Positions 52,048 through 62,850 of a stretch of DNA of 64,000 bases are shown one piece after another. Numbering within the stretch: position 1 is the stretch's first letter; every line of letters begins with the position of its first letter. Source of the DNA: Gracilaria gracilis (taxonomy: Eukaryota; Rhodophyta; Florideophyceae; Gracilariales; Gracilariaceae); contig JARGSG010000057.1 of NCBI GenBank assembly GCA_030374805.1, positions 310,001-374,000 of the forward strand, in the 5' to 3' direction. The notes beneath the pieces were generated by a model. That model saw nothing but the letters and a program-made list of their open reading frames with translations. It had not been told where the DNA came from and searched no databases. A program made the position numbers and the translations under genes.

Positions 52048-55000
52048 ATGCAGGCGCAAGCTCTCGATGCCGCCCAGCGCCGCGCCCATGTCCCCTTCGC
52101 TCGGCGACGAGCGCGAGTCGCCTCGTGCGACGCCCAGTCGCGTCCGCCACCGTCTGTCGTTCTCTCACAGTCGCTCGCCAAGCCCGTACCTATGCCCACC
52201 TCCAACGCACCCCCGCCACCGCGCGGGCGGGTCATCCGCGTCTTGAACAAGGCTATAGATACGGCCCCCGACCAGTCGCTGCTTGCCACCGCGCTGCGAT
52301 CCATTCTCAACCCGCTTACGCACTTGCAACACATAACCACTTTTGCAGAGCATCAGCACGCCGCAGAGATGCGTTGCATCACCGAGTTTGCTGAGGATGT
52401 GCACGCATTGCTTCGTAATCATACCGACCGTCTGGAGGTTCACAAGCGTCTCACCGAGCTGCACGCCAACGCTCTTTCGCTTCAGCGAGAATTGGACGCT
52501 AGGGGGTATACCACCGCGTTCCAGCCCTCGCACATGATCGCCGCGAGAATTAACAATGTCATGGAGTGTCTCATTGACATTTCGTGCGATAACGCCTCTT
52601 TGACAGACCTTAAGCGCGTTCTTCTTTCGCTACCAGCGCTTTATGAGACTTTGGACTATCTCGTTAAGCTTCCGCTCTCTATCTCCAGTTTAGGCATTGC
52701 GTTGCGCTCCGCCATCGATGCCACCGCCACGTTATCTAGTGTGCCTTCGACGAAGCAGATGTACACCTTGCCGACGACTCGGCGCTTAGAAACCATTCTT
52801 GAAAACGTACAAACGTATAAAGATCGTATTGACGACTGTTCTCTTCCTGAAAACGAGAAGGATATTATACGTGATTGCGTGCAAACCGTCTTGCAAACAG
52901 ACAAGCTCACCGCTGACCGAATTCGCATCACAACCTTTCCAAAGCAATCCTTTTCGTTGCCTCACGAGATAGGAAGGTCTCCACATACCACAGTATACAA
53001 AGCCGCCTTCTCTATGCGCCACGGACCAGCATCACTTTGGACCACTACGGTAGCTCTCAAGGCGCTGCACCTTTCATTTTGCTCAAGACTACGCTATCTT
53101 CACTTTATTCAAGAATCCCTCCGCCTGCAGTCCTTTTCCCATCCCTGTCTTCCTACTTTTTACGGTGTCAATTGGCCATTCTCGGTCAAGGGGTCTCACA
53201 CTAAGATACACCATGTATTTGACATGCCTACGGCCCCCGTTGCCTTGATCGCCACTGAACTAATGACCCATGATCTACACCAAGCACGGCAAAACAGTTG
53301 TCTACGACCTATTTCGGCTCGTGTTAAGATCCTGAGGGATGTCGCCAACGCAATCTGTTATCTACACCGGTCCAAAGTGTACCACGGTCGTATCATGCCG
53401 CAGAATGTTATGATGCGCATTCATGGTGATTGCCTATATGGTAATGCAAAGCTTGACGTGACGACCCTTCTCACCCGTGCTGTGTTATCCACACAGCAAA
53501 AGACGAGATGTACAAAGAATCTTTTGTACTTCTCACCAGAACAGATAGCCCACGGTCACCAATACTACACCGGAGACATATGGAGTTTTGGTATGGTTGC
53601 GTGTTATTTATTGATAGATGGACCCCATCTCTTGCACAATCCATCTGAAGAAGCTATATTGCAACTTATCATGAAGAAGGCCCTGCCAGATAACGTTAAG
53701 AAGTGGTGTGCGTGTATTCGTGATGTCGGATTGCGCGAGATTGTTTCTCGATGCCTTCTAGAGGATCCCGCGCGGAGAATTGACGCTCAGACATTGTATG
53801 ACCTTATCCAAGCAGCTGCAGACAGGCTGCCTCAGGAGCCGGAGAAAGCGCCTGTGAATCAATGTCCCTACGAGGATGTTGACGATGTTGTCCTGGACTC
53901 TAGTGGTGGAAATAGAAACCCTGTCGTCGTAGATCCAGATGACGACAGCGATGAAGTTACTTTCATTGGGAAGAAGCGGGGAAGGGAACCCTCTTCCTCT
54001 TCTCCACCGCGCCGACGACGTCCTCGTCTTATTCGCATAGATGATGATGGGTCTGAAGAAGATAATAAGCAAAAGACCCCCCATGGACTCGCTCCACCAC
54101 CAAATCCGGTGTTCAATGACGAGAAGGAAGACTGTCCCCAAGATGGCATATCTGAATTCAATCAGGCGTTGGATATCATGGAGGATCCGAGTGGAGACTT
54201 GGCGGAAGCCTTTCAGCTGTTCAAAAGAGCGGCCGAATGGCAGTATGTTAGTGCGTATCGGTATTGTGGTCAGTACTTGCTTAACGGTTGGGGAACTCAA
54301 GAAAACCATGAAGAAGCGGTTAAGTACCTCCGAAAAGCGGCAGATTGGAATGACCCGGAGGCCATACGCTTGCTTGGGGTCTGCCACGAAGAAGGACATG
54401 GAGTGCCTGTTAATTGTACAGAGGCACTTCGTTTATACAAAAGAGCAGCGCAACTGGGTGAATCAACTGCGTACTCCAACGTTGCTATATGCTACGAAAG
54501 GGGTGTTGGGGTACGAAAGAATAGACGTACCGCGATATCATACTACAAGAAAGCTGCAGAGGATGATGAAGTCGCTTTGAACAACTTGGGAGTTCTATAC
54601 AATCAGGGCTCTAAGCGAGACTTCGCTCTAGCTGTTCATTACTTCAGGGAAGCTATCAAGTACGGCAGTCTTGAAGCACAATGTAATCTTGGCGATTGCT
54701 ACATGTACGGCCAAGGGGTTCCCAAGGATTTCTTTAAAGCAATGGAACTTTACAGTGAGTCTTCTCAGAAGGGAAACCTTGTCGCCAGAACAGAGATGGC
54801 TACACTGTATTACCTTGGCTTAGGCGTCCCTGTTGATTATGTGAGGGCAATATCCATGTATCGGGAAGCTTCGTCGGTTCCTGAAGCTCTTCGTTGGCTT
54901 GGAATAGCCCATTACGATGGAAACGGGGTTAATGAGAACACCGAGGAGGCCGTTAGATTGTTTCGTCAAGCTATTGAAGTGGGGAGTCAAGAAGCTAATT

Positions 55001-55239
55001 TGGATTTGGGAATGTGTTATTTTGAAGGAAAGGGCGTCCCTCAAAGTTATGAACAAGCACTTGAGCATTACAAAGTAGCTGCCGAAAATGACTCAAAGGA
55101 GGCAAGTCTATGGATTGGCAACATGTACTTTGAAGGTCTCGGGGTGCAGAAGGATCTGAGCATCGCGTACAAATGGTACAAGGAGGGTGAGGAAATCGAC
55201 CTTACATACATATATGTAGAGGATAAACAAAACGTTTGA
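52048..55239 (+). CDS. Pseudokinase with Sel1-like repeats
   Basis: 1063 residues from the first ATG (52048). Residues ~1-290 are helical and Pro-rich at the start, without a known domain. A protein kinase-like domain spans about 300-590: IGRSPHTTVYKAAF (weak glycine loop), VALKALHL (the ATP-binding Lys is kept), IATELM, LYFSPEQIA (APE-like), DIWSFGMVACYLL. The catalytic loop reads YHGRIMPQNV where kinases have YHRDLKPEN, so the catalytic Asp is replaced; no DFG is seen (KLDVTTLL instead). It is thus a pseudokinase. A basic, acidic-rich linker (~640-690) leads to about ten Sel1-like repeats (AFQLFKRAAEWQ, AVKYLRKAADWN, ALRLYKRAAQLG, AVHYFREAIKYG and so on) to the end. Likely a scaffold or receptor-complex component. 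Confidence 0.88.
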   Translation: MQAQALDAAQRRAHVPFARRRARVASCDAQSRPPPSVVLSQSLAKPVPMPTSNAPPPPRGRVIRVLNKAIDTAPDQSLLATALRSILNPLTHLQHITTFAEHQHAAEMRCITEFAEDVHALLRNHTDRLEVHKRLTELHANALSLQRELDARGYTTAFQPSHMIAARINNVMECLIDISCDNASLTDLKRVLLSLPALYETLDYLVKLPLSISSLGIALRSAIDATATLSSVPSTKQMYTLPTTRRLETILENVQTYKDRIDDCSLPENEKDIIRDCVQTVLQTDKLTADRIRITTFPKQSFSLPHEIGRSPHTTVYKAAFSMRHGPASLWTTTVALKALHLSFCSRLRYLHFIQESLRLQSFSHPCLPTFYGVNWPFSVKGSHTKIHHVFDMPTAPVALIATELMTHDLHQARQNSCLRPISARVKILRDVANAICYLHRSKVYHGRIMPQNVMMRIHGDCLYGNAKLDVTTLLTRAVLSTQQKTRCTKNLLYFSPEQIAHGHQYYTGDIWSFGMVACYLLIDGPHLLHNPSEEAILQLIMKKALPDNVKKWCACIRDVGLREIVSRCLLEDPARRIDAQTLYDLIQAAADRLPQEPEKAPVNQCPYEDVDDVVLDSSGGNRNPVVVDPDDDSDEVTFIGKKRGREPSSSSPPRRRRPRLIRIDDDGSEEDNKQKTPHGLAPPPNPVFNDEKEDCPQDGISEFNQALDIMEDPSGDLAEAFQLFKRAAEWQYVSAYRYCGQYLLNGWGTQENHEEAVKYLRKAADWNDPEAIRLLGVCHEEGHGVPVNCTEALRLYKRAAQLGESTAYSNVAICYERGVGVRKNRRTAISYYKKAAEDDEVALNNLGVLYNQGSKRDFALAVHYFREAIKYGSLEAQCNLGDCYMYGQGVPKDFFKAMELYSESSQKGNLVARTEMATLYYLGLGVPVDYVRAISMYREASSVPEALRWLGIAHYDGNGVNENTEEAVRLFRQAIEVGSQEANLDLGMCYFEGKGVPQSYEQALEHYKVAAENDSKEASLWIGNMYFEGLGVQKDLSIAYKWYKEGEEIDLTYIYVEDKQNV

Positions 55240-55747
55240 AACGAGTGTCTTTGTAACACTAACATGGTGAGCTTACGAAAATCAGCCCCCCAGGTCTTCT
55301 TCAAATTCAGTCTTTACGATGCCTTTGAAGTTATTTGCGAAAGTACTGTCAGTCAGCGAAGAGAAGAGAACACCGTGTGGGTAATGTTTACACGGTTGTC
55401 CGTACTCCCAGGGCTTTTCACAAGTTAACGGAGGTAGTTCTTGCTAAATACCTGTCCCGCATTCGTCATCCAAGTGTCCTCTAACTTCGCTGGAACGGGA
55501 CGATGACCGTCATCGTCATCATCACGAATCTGTTCGATCCCAATTTAGGATGTTCTCTCATTTGCATGGTATTAACAAGCTCTTGTTTCCTCACAGTCTC
55601 ATTCCACTCGATGATATTCCAGCGAACAATCGCAGACAAGCAGATATGGAGGGAAGGAATGCAGTTTCCAACCGAGTCCCGATTACTGAAGTCCCCGTCT
55701 GCGAGATACCGAATTGTTAAAAAGTCTTCCTGCAATGACACAATCGC
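55240..55747. other. Convergent spacer; nothing seen
   Basis: 3' flanks of the pseudokinase gene (+) and the membrane protein gene (-). Confidence 0.4.
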
Positions 55748-56443
55748 TTATGCATTTCCGTTGTCCTTGTCATCCACGTCTTTCTCTCTCTCTCTGTTCA
55801 CGTCTTTCGAATCTTCGATTATTCCGTTCGGAGATTGATCAGAGTCAGGGCCCGAATCAGTTTTCGGGGTACCGACCCTTTGCATGTATTCTTCTTCGGG
55901 AGTTTCAACGTCTTCTAGCCCTCGCTCAATGTCGTCCATCTTCTCTCGAGCAGTCTTCGGTCTTCCTCCCAGGGGGCAGGGACCGTCACTGCTTGTGAGC
56001 ACCATGAACAAGACCATGCACACGAGCACTTCAGCTATCCACGCAAAAGTAACCGCAATAATGTTGCCAAGACCACCAATATTAACAATTGGGACTCCAG
56101 TGTCCACGAGACCTCCCGCCGTGATAATATTTCCGACCCCGGTACCGGTCCTGACAGAGGACACTACGCCAACGCAAATCGAATACAAGACGAACAAAAT
56201 GCCTGCGAAAACGATTTCGAGTTTGATGATGGGCTCAATATCACAAAGAAGGGCAATGCATATGACAATACTGAAAACGGTTCCCAAAACTCCAATAGTG
56301 ATTATACCCCTTAACCGGACAGGACAAGCGTTGAATGTGTCACAGACTTCAGCAACATTACCAAAAACAACGAGAGAGCACAAGGTAATTACACCATAGA
56401 CCCAGCTTCGAACTCGACGGTTGTTGAGATTCATTTCAGTCAT
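55748..56443 (-). CDS. Four-helix membrane protein, acidic tail
   Basis: 231 residues, ATG at 56443 (another at residue 4). Four hydrophobic segments: WVYGVITLCSLVVFGNVAEV, IITIGVLGTVFSIVICIALL, EIVFAGILFVLYSICVGVV and IIAVTFAWIAEVLVCMVLFMV, i.e. a tetraspan topology resembling the MARVEL or claudin-like shape. The short loop CDTFNACP holds two cysteines. The C-terminal ~75 residues are hydrophilic and acidic (DDIERGLEDVETPEEEY, then Ser/Asp-rich). No family recognised with confidence. Confidence 0.7.
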   Translation of the reverse strand: MTEMNLNNRRVRSWVYGVITLCSLVVFGNVAEVCDTFNACPVRLRGIITIGVLGTVFSIVICIALLCDIEPIIKLEIVFAGILFVLYSICVGVVSSVRTGTGVGNIITAGGLVDTGVPIVNIGGLGNIIAVTFAWIAEVLVCMVLFMVLTSSDGPCPLGGRPKTAREKMDDIERGLEDVETPEEEYMQRVGTPKTDSGPDSDQSPNGIIEDSKDVNREREKDVDDKDNGNA

Positions 56444-58665
56444 CCTTCGTCTTGATGTCAGATGTTTGTCTGATTTACCACATGCAACCCTTCTTCTCTA
56501 TTGGAGACTAATAGCTGTGCTAGTGACGACAATAACGCAGAACTCGGGGAAGGTCATTTATACTCGGTGAAGTCGATGCACTTCAGTACTGGTCAGCATC
56601 AGACTGTAATCAGGGAAGCCCTGGTCATAGGTGCCAGGAACGCTCAATGGATGGTATTGCTCCCTGCTTCCAATGTGTTTGGAAGACCAAGAAAGGTAAA
56701 GACTGAGCACGAAGAGTCGGACAACACAGTTGAACATATTTACAAAAAAAAGCCATGGACCAAGCTATTCAGTTAATATCGCGGGGCAAGCTTCTCAGCA
56801 CTAGCCTCTACGTATTTCTCATTATACGTAAAGGGCATGATGTCCACGCTGTCCTGTTTAGGGAGCGACCCACTAAATCGAACATCTTCGTGAGGAGAAA
56901 GTGTTCCTTTGATTAAACTTCCACATAAATCCCGTACATTTAGAAGGCCTGTCACTATGTGGGCCATGAAAGCTACCATGATGTAGTGTGGTAGTTTGAA
57001 TTTAAACTTGTGCCTCCAGACATTTTGTAGGGTTGGAGATTCAGTTTCGTTCCCAAGAATGGCAATTCGTCCTCAAACATAAGGATAGAAGCGAGATTCG
57101 ACTTCCGGTAGTGCTCGAGAGAACTCGGGACCGTAGAACGAGTGAAACATAGAGGCCTCCGAAGACTTTTCATTGACCTTCGAGGAGGAAGCTTTTCACT
57201 GTCAGATGGATGGATCATGCTCTGCGGGATGCTTTTGCGAAGCTGACGTCAGCTAGTATATAGGGAACGACAACCGTTGTTAGGGCCGTAAAAAAGCGAA
57301 GTTGGTCTGAGAGCATAATTTGGGTATGGGAGATTGCAAGATATATATTTCTCAGTCAAGACACGTACCAGTCTGGTTTACTGCCCGACTAGCAGCGTTT
57401 CTTAAGTTGAGTCATAACCTTATTTGCCGCGAAGGAACAGAGAATAGCCGCTGGTCGCCAGTCAGTTGTAGAAACGGGCCATGCATGTCACCCAATCTGA
57501 ATAAGGGACAATGTCTTCTTGCTTAAACGGCTCTCTTGGCCCTCTCCAGACCAATAAACGTCGACGGCCTCCCTCTGTAACAGAGACTCGTGTTTGGGCT
57601 GTCTACAGTTCTGGTAAGCAGTGTCGCATGTCAACAAAAACATAGCCAAGACTTCTTACCAGAACGCCCAGAGTTTGGACCTCAAGAGATGAAACCCCTC
57701 CCCCATCTGAAAACCTGCGTGCGTTGCCCATGATATTCCAGGAGTCTCTTGCAGCTATAATATCCGATATTGATCGTGTTGTGCCCTTATTGATAACCAT
57801 CATGGTTGATGATTGCATCGGAAACTTGGAAAAGTTTATGGCCTTTGTCAGCAGGGATCTCGATGACAACTGTCCATATATGACATTAGACCAAATTCGT
57901 TTTGGATCTGGTAGCAGTGTATCACATGAAACCCGTCTTGGCTCGCATATGCTTTCTCATAAGAAGGACAGTGGAGTACCCTTGTAAACACTCCGGGTGG
58001 TAGGATTCGTGCTTCTAACTGGGACTATTCCGCGTCTTAAGGTTAAATCTTCCTAACCCCCGTCGGGATTCAGGGGTTTAGGGCATCTTGCAGGTAGATA
58101 GGCACGATACCTTAAAAAAAAAAGAGCAGTTGTCCCAAGCAAGTCCGTTCACAAACGGACTGGCCTACCCGGTCCCGTTTTGAATTGCAAAAAAGCCGTT
58201 TCATCATCATTACTATTAGAACATCAACTGTCAAGATAACGCTAAAAAACTCTATCCAGATGTATTATGATGCGCTATCGGTGGAATTGTCGTCGGCGCT
58301 CTCGTTAAGCTTTTCCGTTTATCTCCAAGAGGAGCATTGAGCAAGAACTGTGAAAAAACGAAGGAACTGGTAATGATAACACTCACGCCTGTCAGTTCTG
58401 CACACTCTGGATTCTGTGCACTGCACATGTTTCGTGCTGCCCAAGACCTATTGGTACCGTTGGCACCGTTGTACAAATATTGGAAATTATCATGATCACC
58501 GTGATCGTGCTACGAAGGTAGAGCTGCTCTACTCCAGAGCACGTCGATCTGATCTGCACCTGGATCATCATCCATCATGATGTGGCTTGGCTTCCTACCT
58601 ATCTATCCTCTCTTTTCCCTGTTTACCCCATAGTGGTTTCCCCTGTAATAGAAGGTCTGGACGAT
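56444..58665. other. Intergenic; weak open frames only
   Basis: No gene I can support firmly. Two adjacent - strand frames (57218-56973 and 56979-56773, overlapping) could be one frameshifted or spliced small protein. A + strand frame at 57724-57987 (87 residues) and a - strand frame at 58476-58252 (one hydrophobic segment, VIITSSFVFSQFLL) are equally uncertain. All lack recognisable domains. Confidence 0.35.
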
Positions 58666-59577
58666 ATGTTGCTTTTGACGAAGTATGCGTTCTTAATTTT
58701 TCCGGTTAAGACATACAACACTGGCAAGAGAAGGCATGTGCTTCTGTCAAAGTTCTGTGGGGACCACCATCGTATTCTTCACCGAAAAACCAGAGTTACT
58801 GTTTGTAGTGCGCCAACTTCGATGATCGAATCGCACCCTCTTAAGGCTAGGTATCCGCGAAGTCGACACCGGCCACCTAATCTAGGGCCTCTCCATTTCG
58901 TAAATCTTACAAACGGGATCGAAGCCTTACCACAACTTCAAAACTTAATAGAAAAGGAGAAAGTACGAGTTACAAGGATTCAAAGCTCGCATTGCGAAAG
59001 AGCAGTGTATAACAAAATTTTGGCGCAGATAGACAACGAGTTGCTTTTCGCCTTGGCGTGTGGAAGAGACTGCTATGTGTATGATTTCGGCAGTCGAAAT
59101 AAGCAAATTGGTGTGCCCAGAGCTCTCTTTCTTGGATTGCAGTTCGTCAAATGGAGCCTCGCATATCTCTGGTTCGGAACAGAAGCTCCGGCGTTTGTTC
59201 CGAGCAGAGTACTGGTCCGTGGCAAGAACTTGGTGCCATTCTGGCAAAATGAGGTGATGCCCTACAAAATTGAAAAGGATACGAAACAGAAAATAAGGTA
59301 CTTTTCTGCTTACGCAAGAGAACTAGAGGTGACGAGTATAAATCTGCACGCAGTATACGGGAGAGTGAGTGAAATAGATGGGTGCAAAGAACTACATGTT
59401 AAGATGATTCGAGAGTGGCTTGAATCGCAAGACAAAAATGGAGAGTTGAATCCAGATATTGCATCTTGGATGACAAGCAACGGTTTTGCTATTTACGATC
59501 CCAATTCAACGTTCGAACAGCTAACCAAAACTCGAACATGGATTGATTCACTCAGGAAGCGAGGTAACAACCCTTAA
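58666..59577 (+). CDS. Conserved protein of the plastid lineage, unknown function
   Basis: 303 residues from the first ATG in frame (58666); the frame is open 84 bases further upstream but without ATG. The first ~50 residues are basic and Ser/Thr-containing, compatible with a plastid transit peptide. The core has FVNLTNGIEALPQL, then IQSSHCERAVYNKIL, ACGRDCYVYDFGSRNK, PRALFLGLQFVKWSLAYLWF, which recalls an uncharacterised plant/green-algal family with the pattern 'NL(S/T)NGIEALP ... RIQST.CE ... VYDFGxR'. That match is from memory and not verified. No catalytic motif is evident. Confidence 0.6.
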   Translation: MLLLTKYAFLIFPVKTYNTGKRRHVLLSKFCGDHHRILHRKTRVTVCSAPTSMIESHPLKARYPRSRHRPPNLGPLHFVNLTNGIEALPQLQNLIEKEKVRVTRIQSSHCERAVYNKILAQIDNELLFALACGRDCYVYDFGSRNKQIGVPRALFLGLQFVKWSLAYLWFGTEAPAFVPSRVLVRGKNLVPFWQNEVMPYKIEKDTKQKIRYFSAYARELEVTSINLHAVYGRVSEIDGCKELHVKMIREWLESQDKNGELNPDIASWMTSNGFAIYDPNSTFEQLTKTRTWIDSLRKRGNNP

Positions 59578-59735
59578 GACAACAAGGGAGTCTAGTGTCA
59601 CTGGAGTTTTGAGCGTTGGTCTACGCACGATAGTCTACAACATACGCCCCTTAAGGCACAAGCAGTAAAGTTCCATCAAGCTGACAAGCAGTTGACAAGT
59701 ACCGCATAAGAGCCATAACCTGAGAACTTGTTCTT

Positions 59736-60200
59736 CTATGCCTTTTTCTTAGATACACCCACAGTACGGCCGCGGCGTCCAGTAGTCTTTGTATGCTGAC
59801 CACGAACGCGAAGACCGAAGTAGTGTCGCATACCGCGATGGGAACGAATCTTTCTCAAGCGATCGAGATCTTCTCTCATCTTGAAGTCAAGCTGATTCGC
59901 AATGAGCTGTGTGGTCTTTCCGTCCTTAAAATCGCGTTGCCTGTTGAGGAAATAGTCCGGGATCTTGAACTGGCGCGGATTTTGAATGATAGTAACAATA
60001 CGATCAATCTCTTCGTTGGTGAGAGAACCAGCGCGTTTTGTGAGATCTATGTCAGCCTTCTTGAGCACGAGATTCGAAAAGCGGCGACCGACACCCTTGA
60101 TCGAAGTAAGAGCGTACATGACCTTCTGGCGGCCATCGATGTTGGTATTCAGCACACGAAGAATGTGCTGAAAATCCTCGCCTTCCATAACCACGGCCAT
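59736..60200 (-). CDS. RPS18: 40S ribosomal protein S18 (uS13)
   Basis: 154 residues, single exon, typical eukaryotic length. uS13 sits in the head of the small subunit and contacts the P-site tRNA. The whole family profile is present: [64 protein letters not shown], and the C-terminal basic [24 protein letters not shown] at 60200 ([10 protein letters not shown]); a second ATG at residue 5 is a possible alternative. Lies convergent with the gene ending at 59577, with 158 bases between. Confidence 0.98.
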   Translation of the reverse strand: MAVVMEGEDFQHILRVLNTNIDGRQKVMYALTSIKGVGRRFSNLVLKKADIDLTKRAGSLTNEEIDRIVTIIQNPRQFKIPDYFLNRQRDFKDGKTTQLIANQLDFKMREDLDRLRKIRSHRGMRHYFGLRVRGQHTKTTGRRGRTVGVSKKKA

Positions 60201-60838
60201 CTTTGTATAATGCTAGCGCCTTCAAACCTGCAATAAAAGGCTTCACGTAGGTAGGGAGTCGCGCACGGACTCTGCTATCGGAAGGATGATGTTTCACGAT
60301 GGCAACCCGATTGTTGATGGGCGGGCTATGGTATTCTGAACAAGTCGACGGCGGGAACAATTCCTGCGGTCAACGTACACGTCATCCACGTTGATCGCCA
60401 ATTTTTCAAAATTGGAAATATTTTAAAGGAAAATAAGAAGAGGTTGAGAAACTTGGCTCCGACGACCATATCAAAGATCCTGAACGTGAAGCCTCGGCAT
60501 AGGACAAATCATGAACCTGGGTCTAGGAAGTCGAGACAGCATTCTTGAACATCATCGCGGGAAACCTTCGCCACAACGAGTGCGCTTGAATAGAGGCTTG
60601 CGTAACTTTTTGTCGAACTGCTGAACTGTTTCGTTGGCGAACTTCAGAACAGAAGTATCGATTTCATCCATATTTGTGATACTTCTTGCTTGCACCTAAT
60701 TAGCACTAAAACAGACTGTGTTTAAAGCATTCGTTATCCAGAAACCGCTCTTTCCTCACGTTTATCTGCACTACCACGCCCATACATTTCGCTGACAGTG
60801 TATGGAAATGAAAGAACACGGCAAATAAGAGAGCCAGT
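60201..60838. other. Divergent intergenic region of RPS18 and REXO4
   Basis: Should hold both promoters. No TATA box or coding region is clear. Confidence 0.4.
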
Positions 60839-61753
60839 ATGCAAGACTTTGTCCGGGAAGCGGTGTTTGCATCCCTTCGAAATGACAAAAAGATCGACAA
60901 TGCGGTAGCAAAAGCGAACGGTTCAGATTTAAAAGCGTCTGAACCCGGTCATGAGTCGTTAAGTACGAAGGGCACCGCGTCAAAGAAGCGAAAACGAGTA
61001 AGTTCAAATTGGAAGCAGCTGCAGAAAACACTGCCAAAGACGGCTTTACGAAACACAAAGAGAACAAAGACTGCGAAGGATGTCGAGAGCAAGGATGCCG
61101 GTTCAGTACCAGATGTTGCACAGGTTAGCTCGTTTATGAATAGACCTGTCATTGAGACGGACGAAGTGACAGATGTTGTTGCTATGGATTGTGAAATGGT
61201 TGGTGTTGGAGCTGGTGGGAAACAGAGTGCGCTGGCCCGTGTCTCAGTCGTGAACTACTCTGGGGATGTGTTGTACGACAAATTTGTGAAGGTAAAGGAA
61301 CGAGTCACTGACTATCGGACCAAGTGGTCTGGTGTGAAACCAGAAGATGTTGCCTTACATTCTACAAAGGCAGTAGAACCATACGAGGTACAGAAAGCCG
61401 TTGGAGACATACTAAGGGGCAGGACTGTGGTGGGTCACGCGTTGAAGAATGACTTGAAAGTTCTGAGAATATCTCATCCTTGGCAAGATGTTCGAGATAC
61501 GTCCATCTTCTTTAAGAAGCTTTGGAGGAAGCAAGGCCGTCGCACAGGAGTCGGTCCCAAGCTAAGTGTTATTGTTGCCGAGGTTCTCGGTGTCGACACC
61601 TTTCAAAAGAGTGAACATGATTCATGCGAAGATGCACGTGCAGCACTTGCGCTGTATAAAAGACATCGAAAGGCTTGGGAGTCAAGCTTGAAGAAAGGAA
61701 AGACTAGCATGGCTAATGCTGGCCACGCGTCGACCGACAAGGGCAGTCAGTAA
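60839..61753 (+). CDS. REXO4: RNA exonuclease 4 (DEDDh family)
   Basis: 304 residues, ATG at 60839. A lysine-rich N-terminal ~100 residues (nucleolar-type) precedes the DEDDh 3'-5' exonuclease domain. Catalytic residues visible: D117 and E119 in AMDCEMVGV, the second Asp in GHALKNDLKVL, and H and D in KSEHDSCEDARAAL. Family-specific DTSIFFKKLWRK and GPKLSVIVAEVLGV are present. In yeast the orthologue Rex4 acts in ITS1 processing of pre-rRNA. Single exon, complete. Confidence 0.92.
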   Translation: MQDFVREAVFASLRNDKKIDNAVAKANGSDLKASEPGHESLSTKGTASKKRKRVSSNWKQLQKTLPKTALRNTKRTKTAKDVESKDAGSVPDVAQVSSFMNRPVIETDEVTDVVAMDCEMVGVGAGGKQSALARVSVVNYSGDVLYDKFVKVKERVTDYRTKWSGVKPEDVALHSTKAVEPYEVQKAVGDILRGRTVVGHALKNDLKVLRISHPWQDVRDTSIFFKKLWRKQGRRTGVGPKLSVIVAEVLGVDTFQKSEHDSCEDARAALALYKRHRKAWESSLKKGKTSMANAGHASTDKGSQ

Positions 61754-62217
61754 TAGAACAGCCAAGCCCGACCCGTGCGAACATCAGAAATGTCGTTGGG
61801 ATTTTAGGAGTTTCTCCATGCTATGATCTTGTTCCGGTCTTGTTCTACGAAGCTGAGGGCGAGAGGGAGAAGCAGGATCCCGGTTTCGTTAGTCTACTCT
61901 AGCTTCACAGTTTACGCAAGACTAGCGGGCCAGGGATTGTTGAAAGTGCATCAAGGAGCCGACCCGATCAAACACGATGTTTCCATCATGAATATATACG
62001 ATACGAAAGTTGTTGTACTATGTAGTAAGAGGGCCACATGCAATTTAATTTCAATTCCGCTTTGCAGAAAGCAGCGGCGGAGTCCATCCTGGAGACGCAC
62101 ACAAAATCATGCGAAGCAAGGGGGGTTAAAACACAATTTGCGGGTCTGTCCACAGCTACTCGTCCTGGTACCGTTGGTATTAGAAGGTTACCACTAACAA
62201 AGTCTTTGTCAGCAAAG
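61754..62217. other. Short intergenic / possible 5' extension
   Basis: The frame of the next gene is open back to an ATG at 62038, so 62038-62217 could code for 60 more residues. I see no other feature. Confidence 0.4.
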
Positions 62218-62850
62218 ATGGCACCACTTTTGCGACTTTTGCATCCAAGCACCTCAAGTGTCATTCCCTTGGTTAACTCACGAGCAACTCCGGCTCTGGA
62301 CTTCAACCTTCGTCGCTATGCATCTGGAAGCATATTTCGGCAAGTCAAAGATCGAGAGCTTGCGATTTTACGTCGGCAAGGGAGGAGAAAGTCGCCTTCA
62401 ATGCAGATAGTGTTCTCCGACGAACCTGTGCAAAGAGAGCGCTCGGTTATGACACAGGCTGTGATCTTCAAGCGTCCTTTCTATAGCATTAAATGCACAT
62501 CCAAGCTTCTCGGGCCCCTCATTTCTGTGCGAAAGCAGCTGCTGAAGACTCCGAAAAGAAAGAGGAAACTTTTCACATCACCGATTATCGGTCGGGGAAT
62601 ATCTCTGTCTGAAGAAGAACATCAGTTTCTGACGGAACCACGTCGAACTCTTTTGAATTTGTTGAGAGATACAGTAAGTATTACCGTTGTGAACGAACGT
62701 CAAGTACGTGAAACAAAAACCGGGTTCGACACAGGCTTCCTGTATGAGTTTGGTTTCACCGGAAAAATGCATTTGGATCGCTTACCCTTCGATATACCGA
62801 CAGACTTTAGCTTCCAATCGGCGCACAAGGCTTTCAATGACAAATTCTGA
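62218..62850 (+). CDS. Putative mitochondrial protein, unknown
   Basis: 210 residues from ATG 62218 (AAAGATGGC context); an upstream in-frame ATG at 62038 would add 60 residues. I prefer 62218 because it starts with a typical mitochondrial presequence, MAPLLRLLHPSTSS...NLRRYASG, with an R-R-Y-A|S-like cleavage site. The mature part is basic (RRQGRRKSPSMQ, LLKTPKRKRKLF) and ends LPFDIPTDFSFQSAHKAFNDKF. No domain recognised; a mitochondrial ribosome-associated role would fit the charge but is only a guess. Confidence 0.55.
   Translation: MAPLLRLLHPSTSSVIPLVNSRATPALDFNLRRYASGSIFRQVKDRELAILRRQGRRKSPSMQIVFSDEPVQRERSVMTQAVIFKRPFYSIKCTSKLLGPLISVRKQLLKTPKRKRKLFTSPIIGRGISLSEEEHQFLTEPRRTLLNLLRDTVSITVVNERQVRETKTGFDTGFLYEFGFTGKMHLDRLPFDIPTDFSFQSAHKAFNDKF

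Noticed and set aside
56773-57218. Two overlapping - strand frames that might form one small gene
   Set aside because: No domain, no clear splice sites, and a frame change in the overlap; too weak to call.
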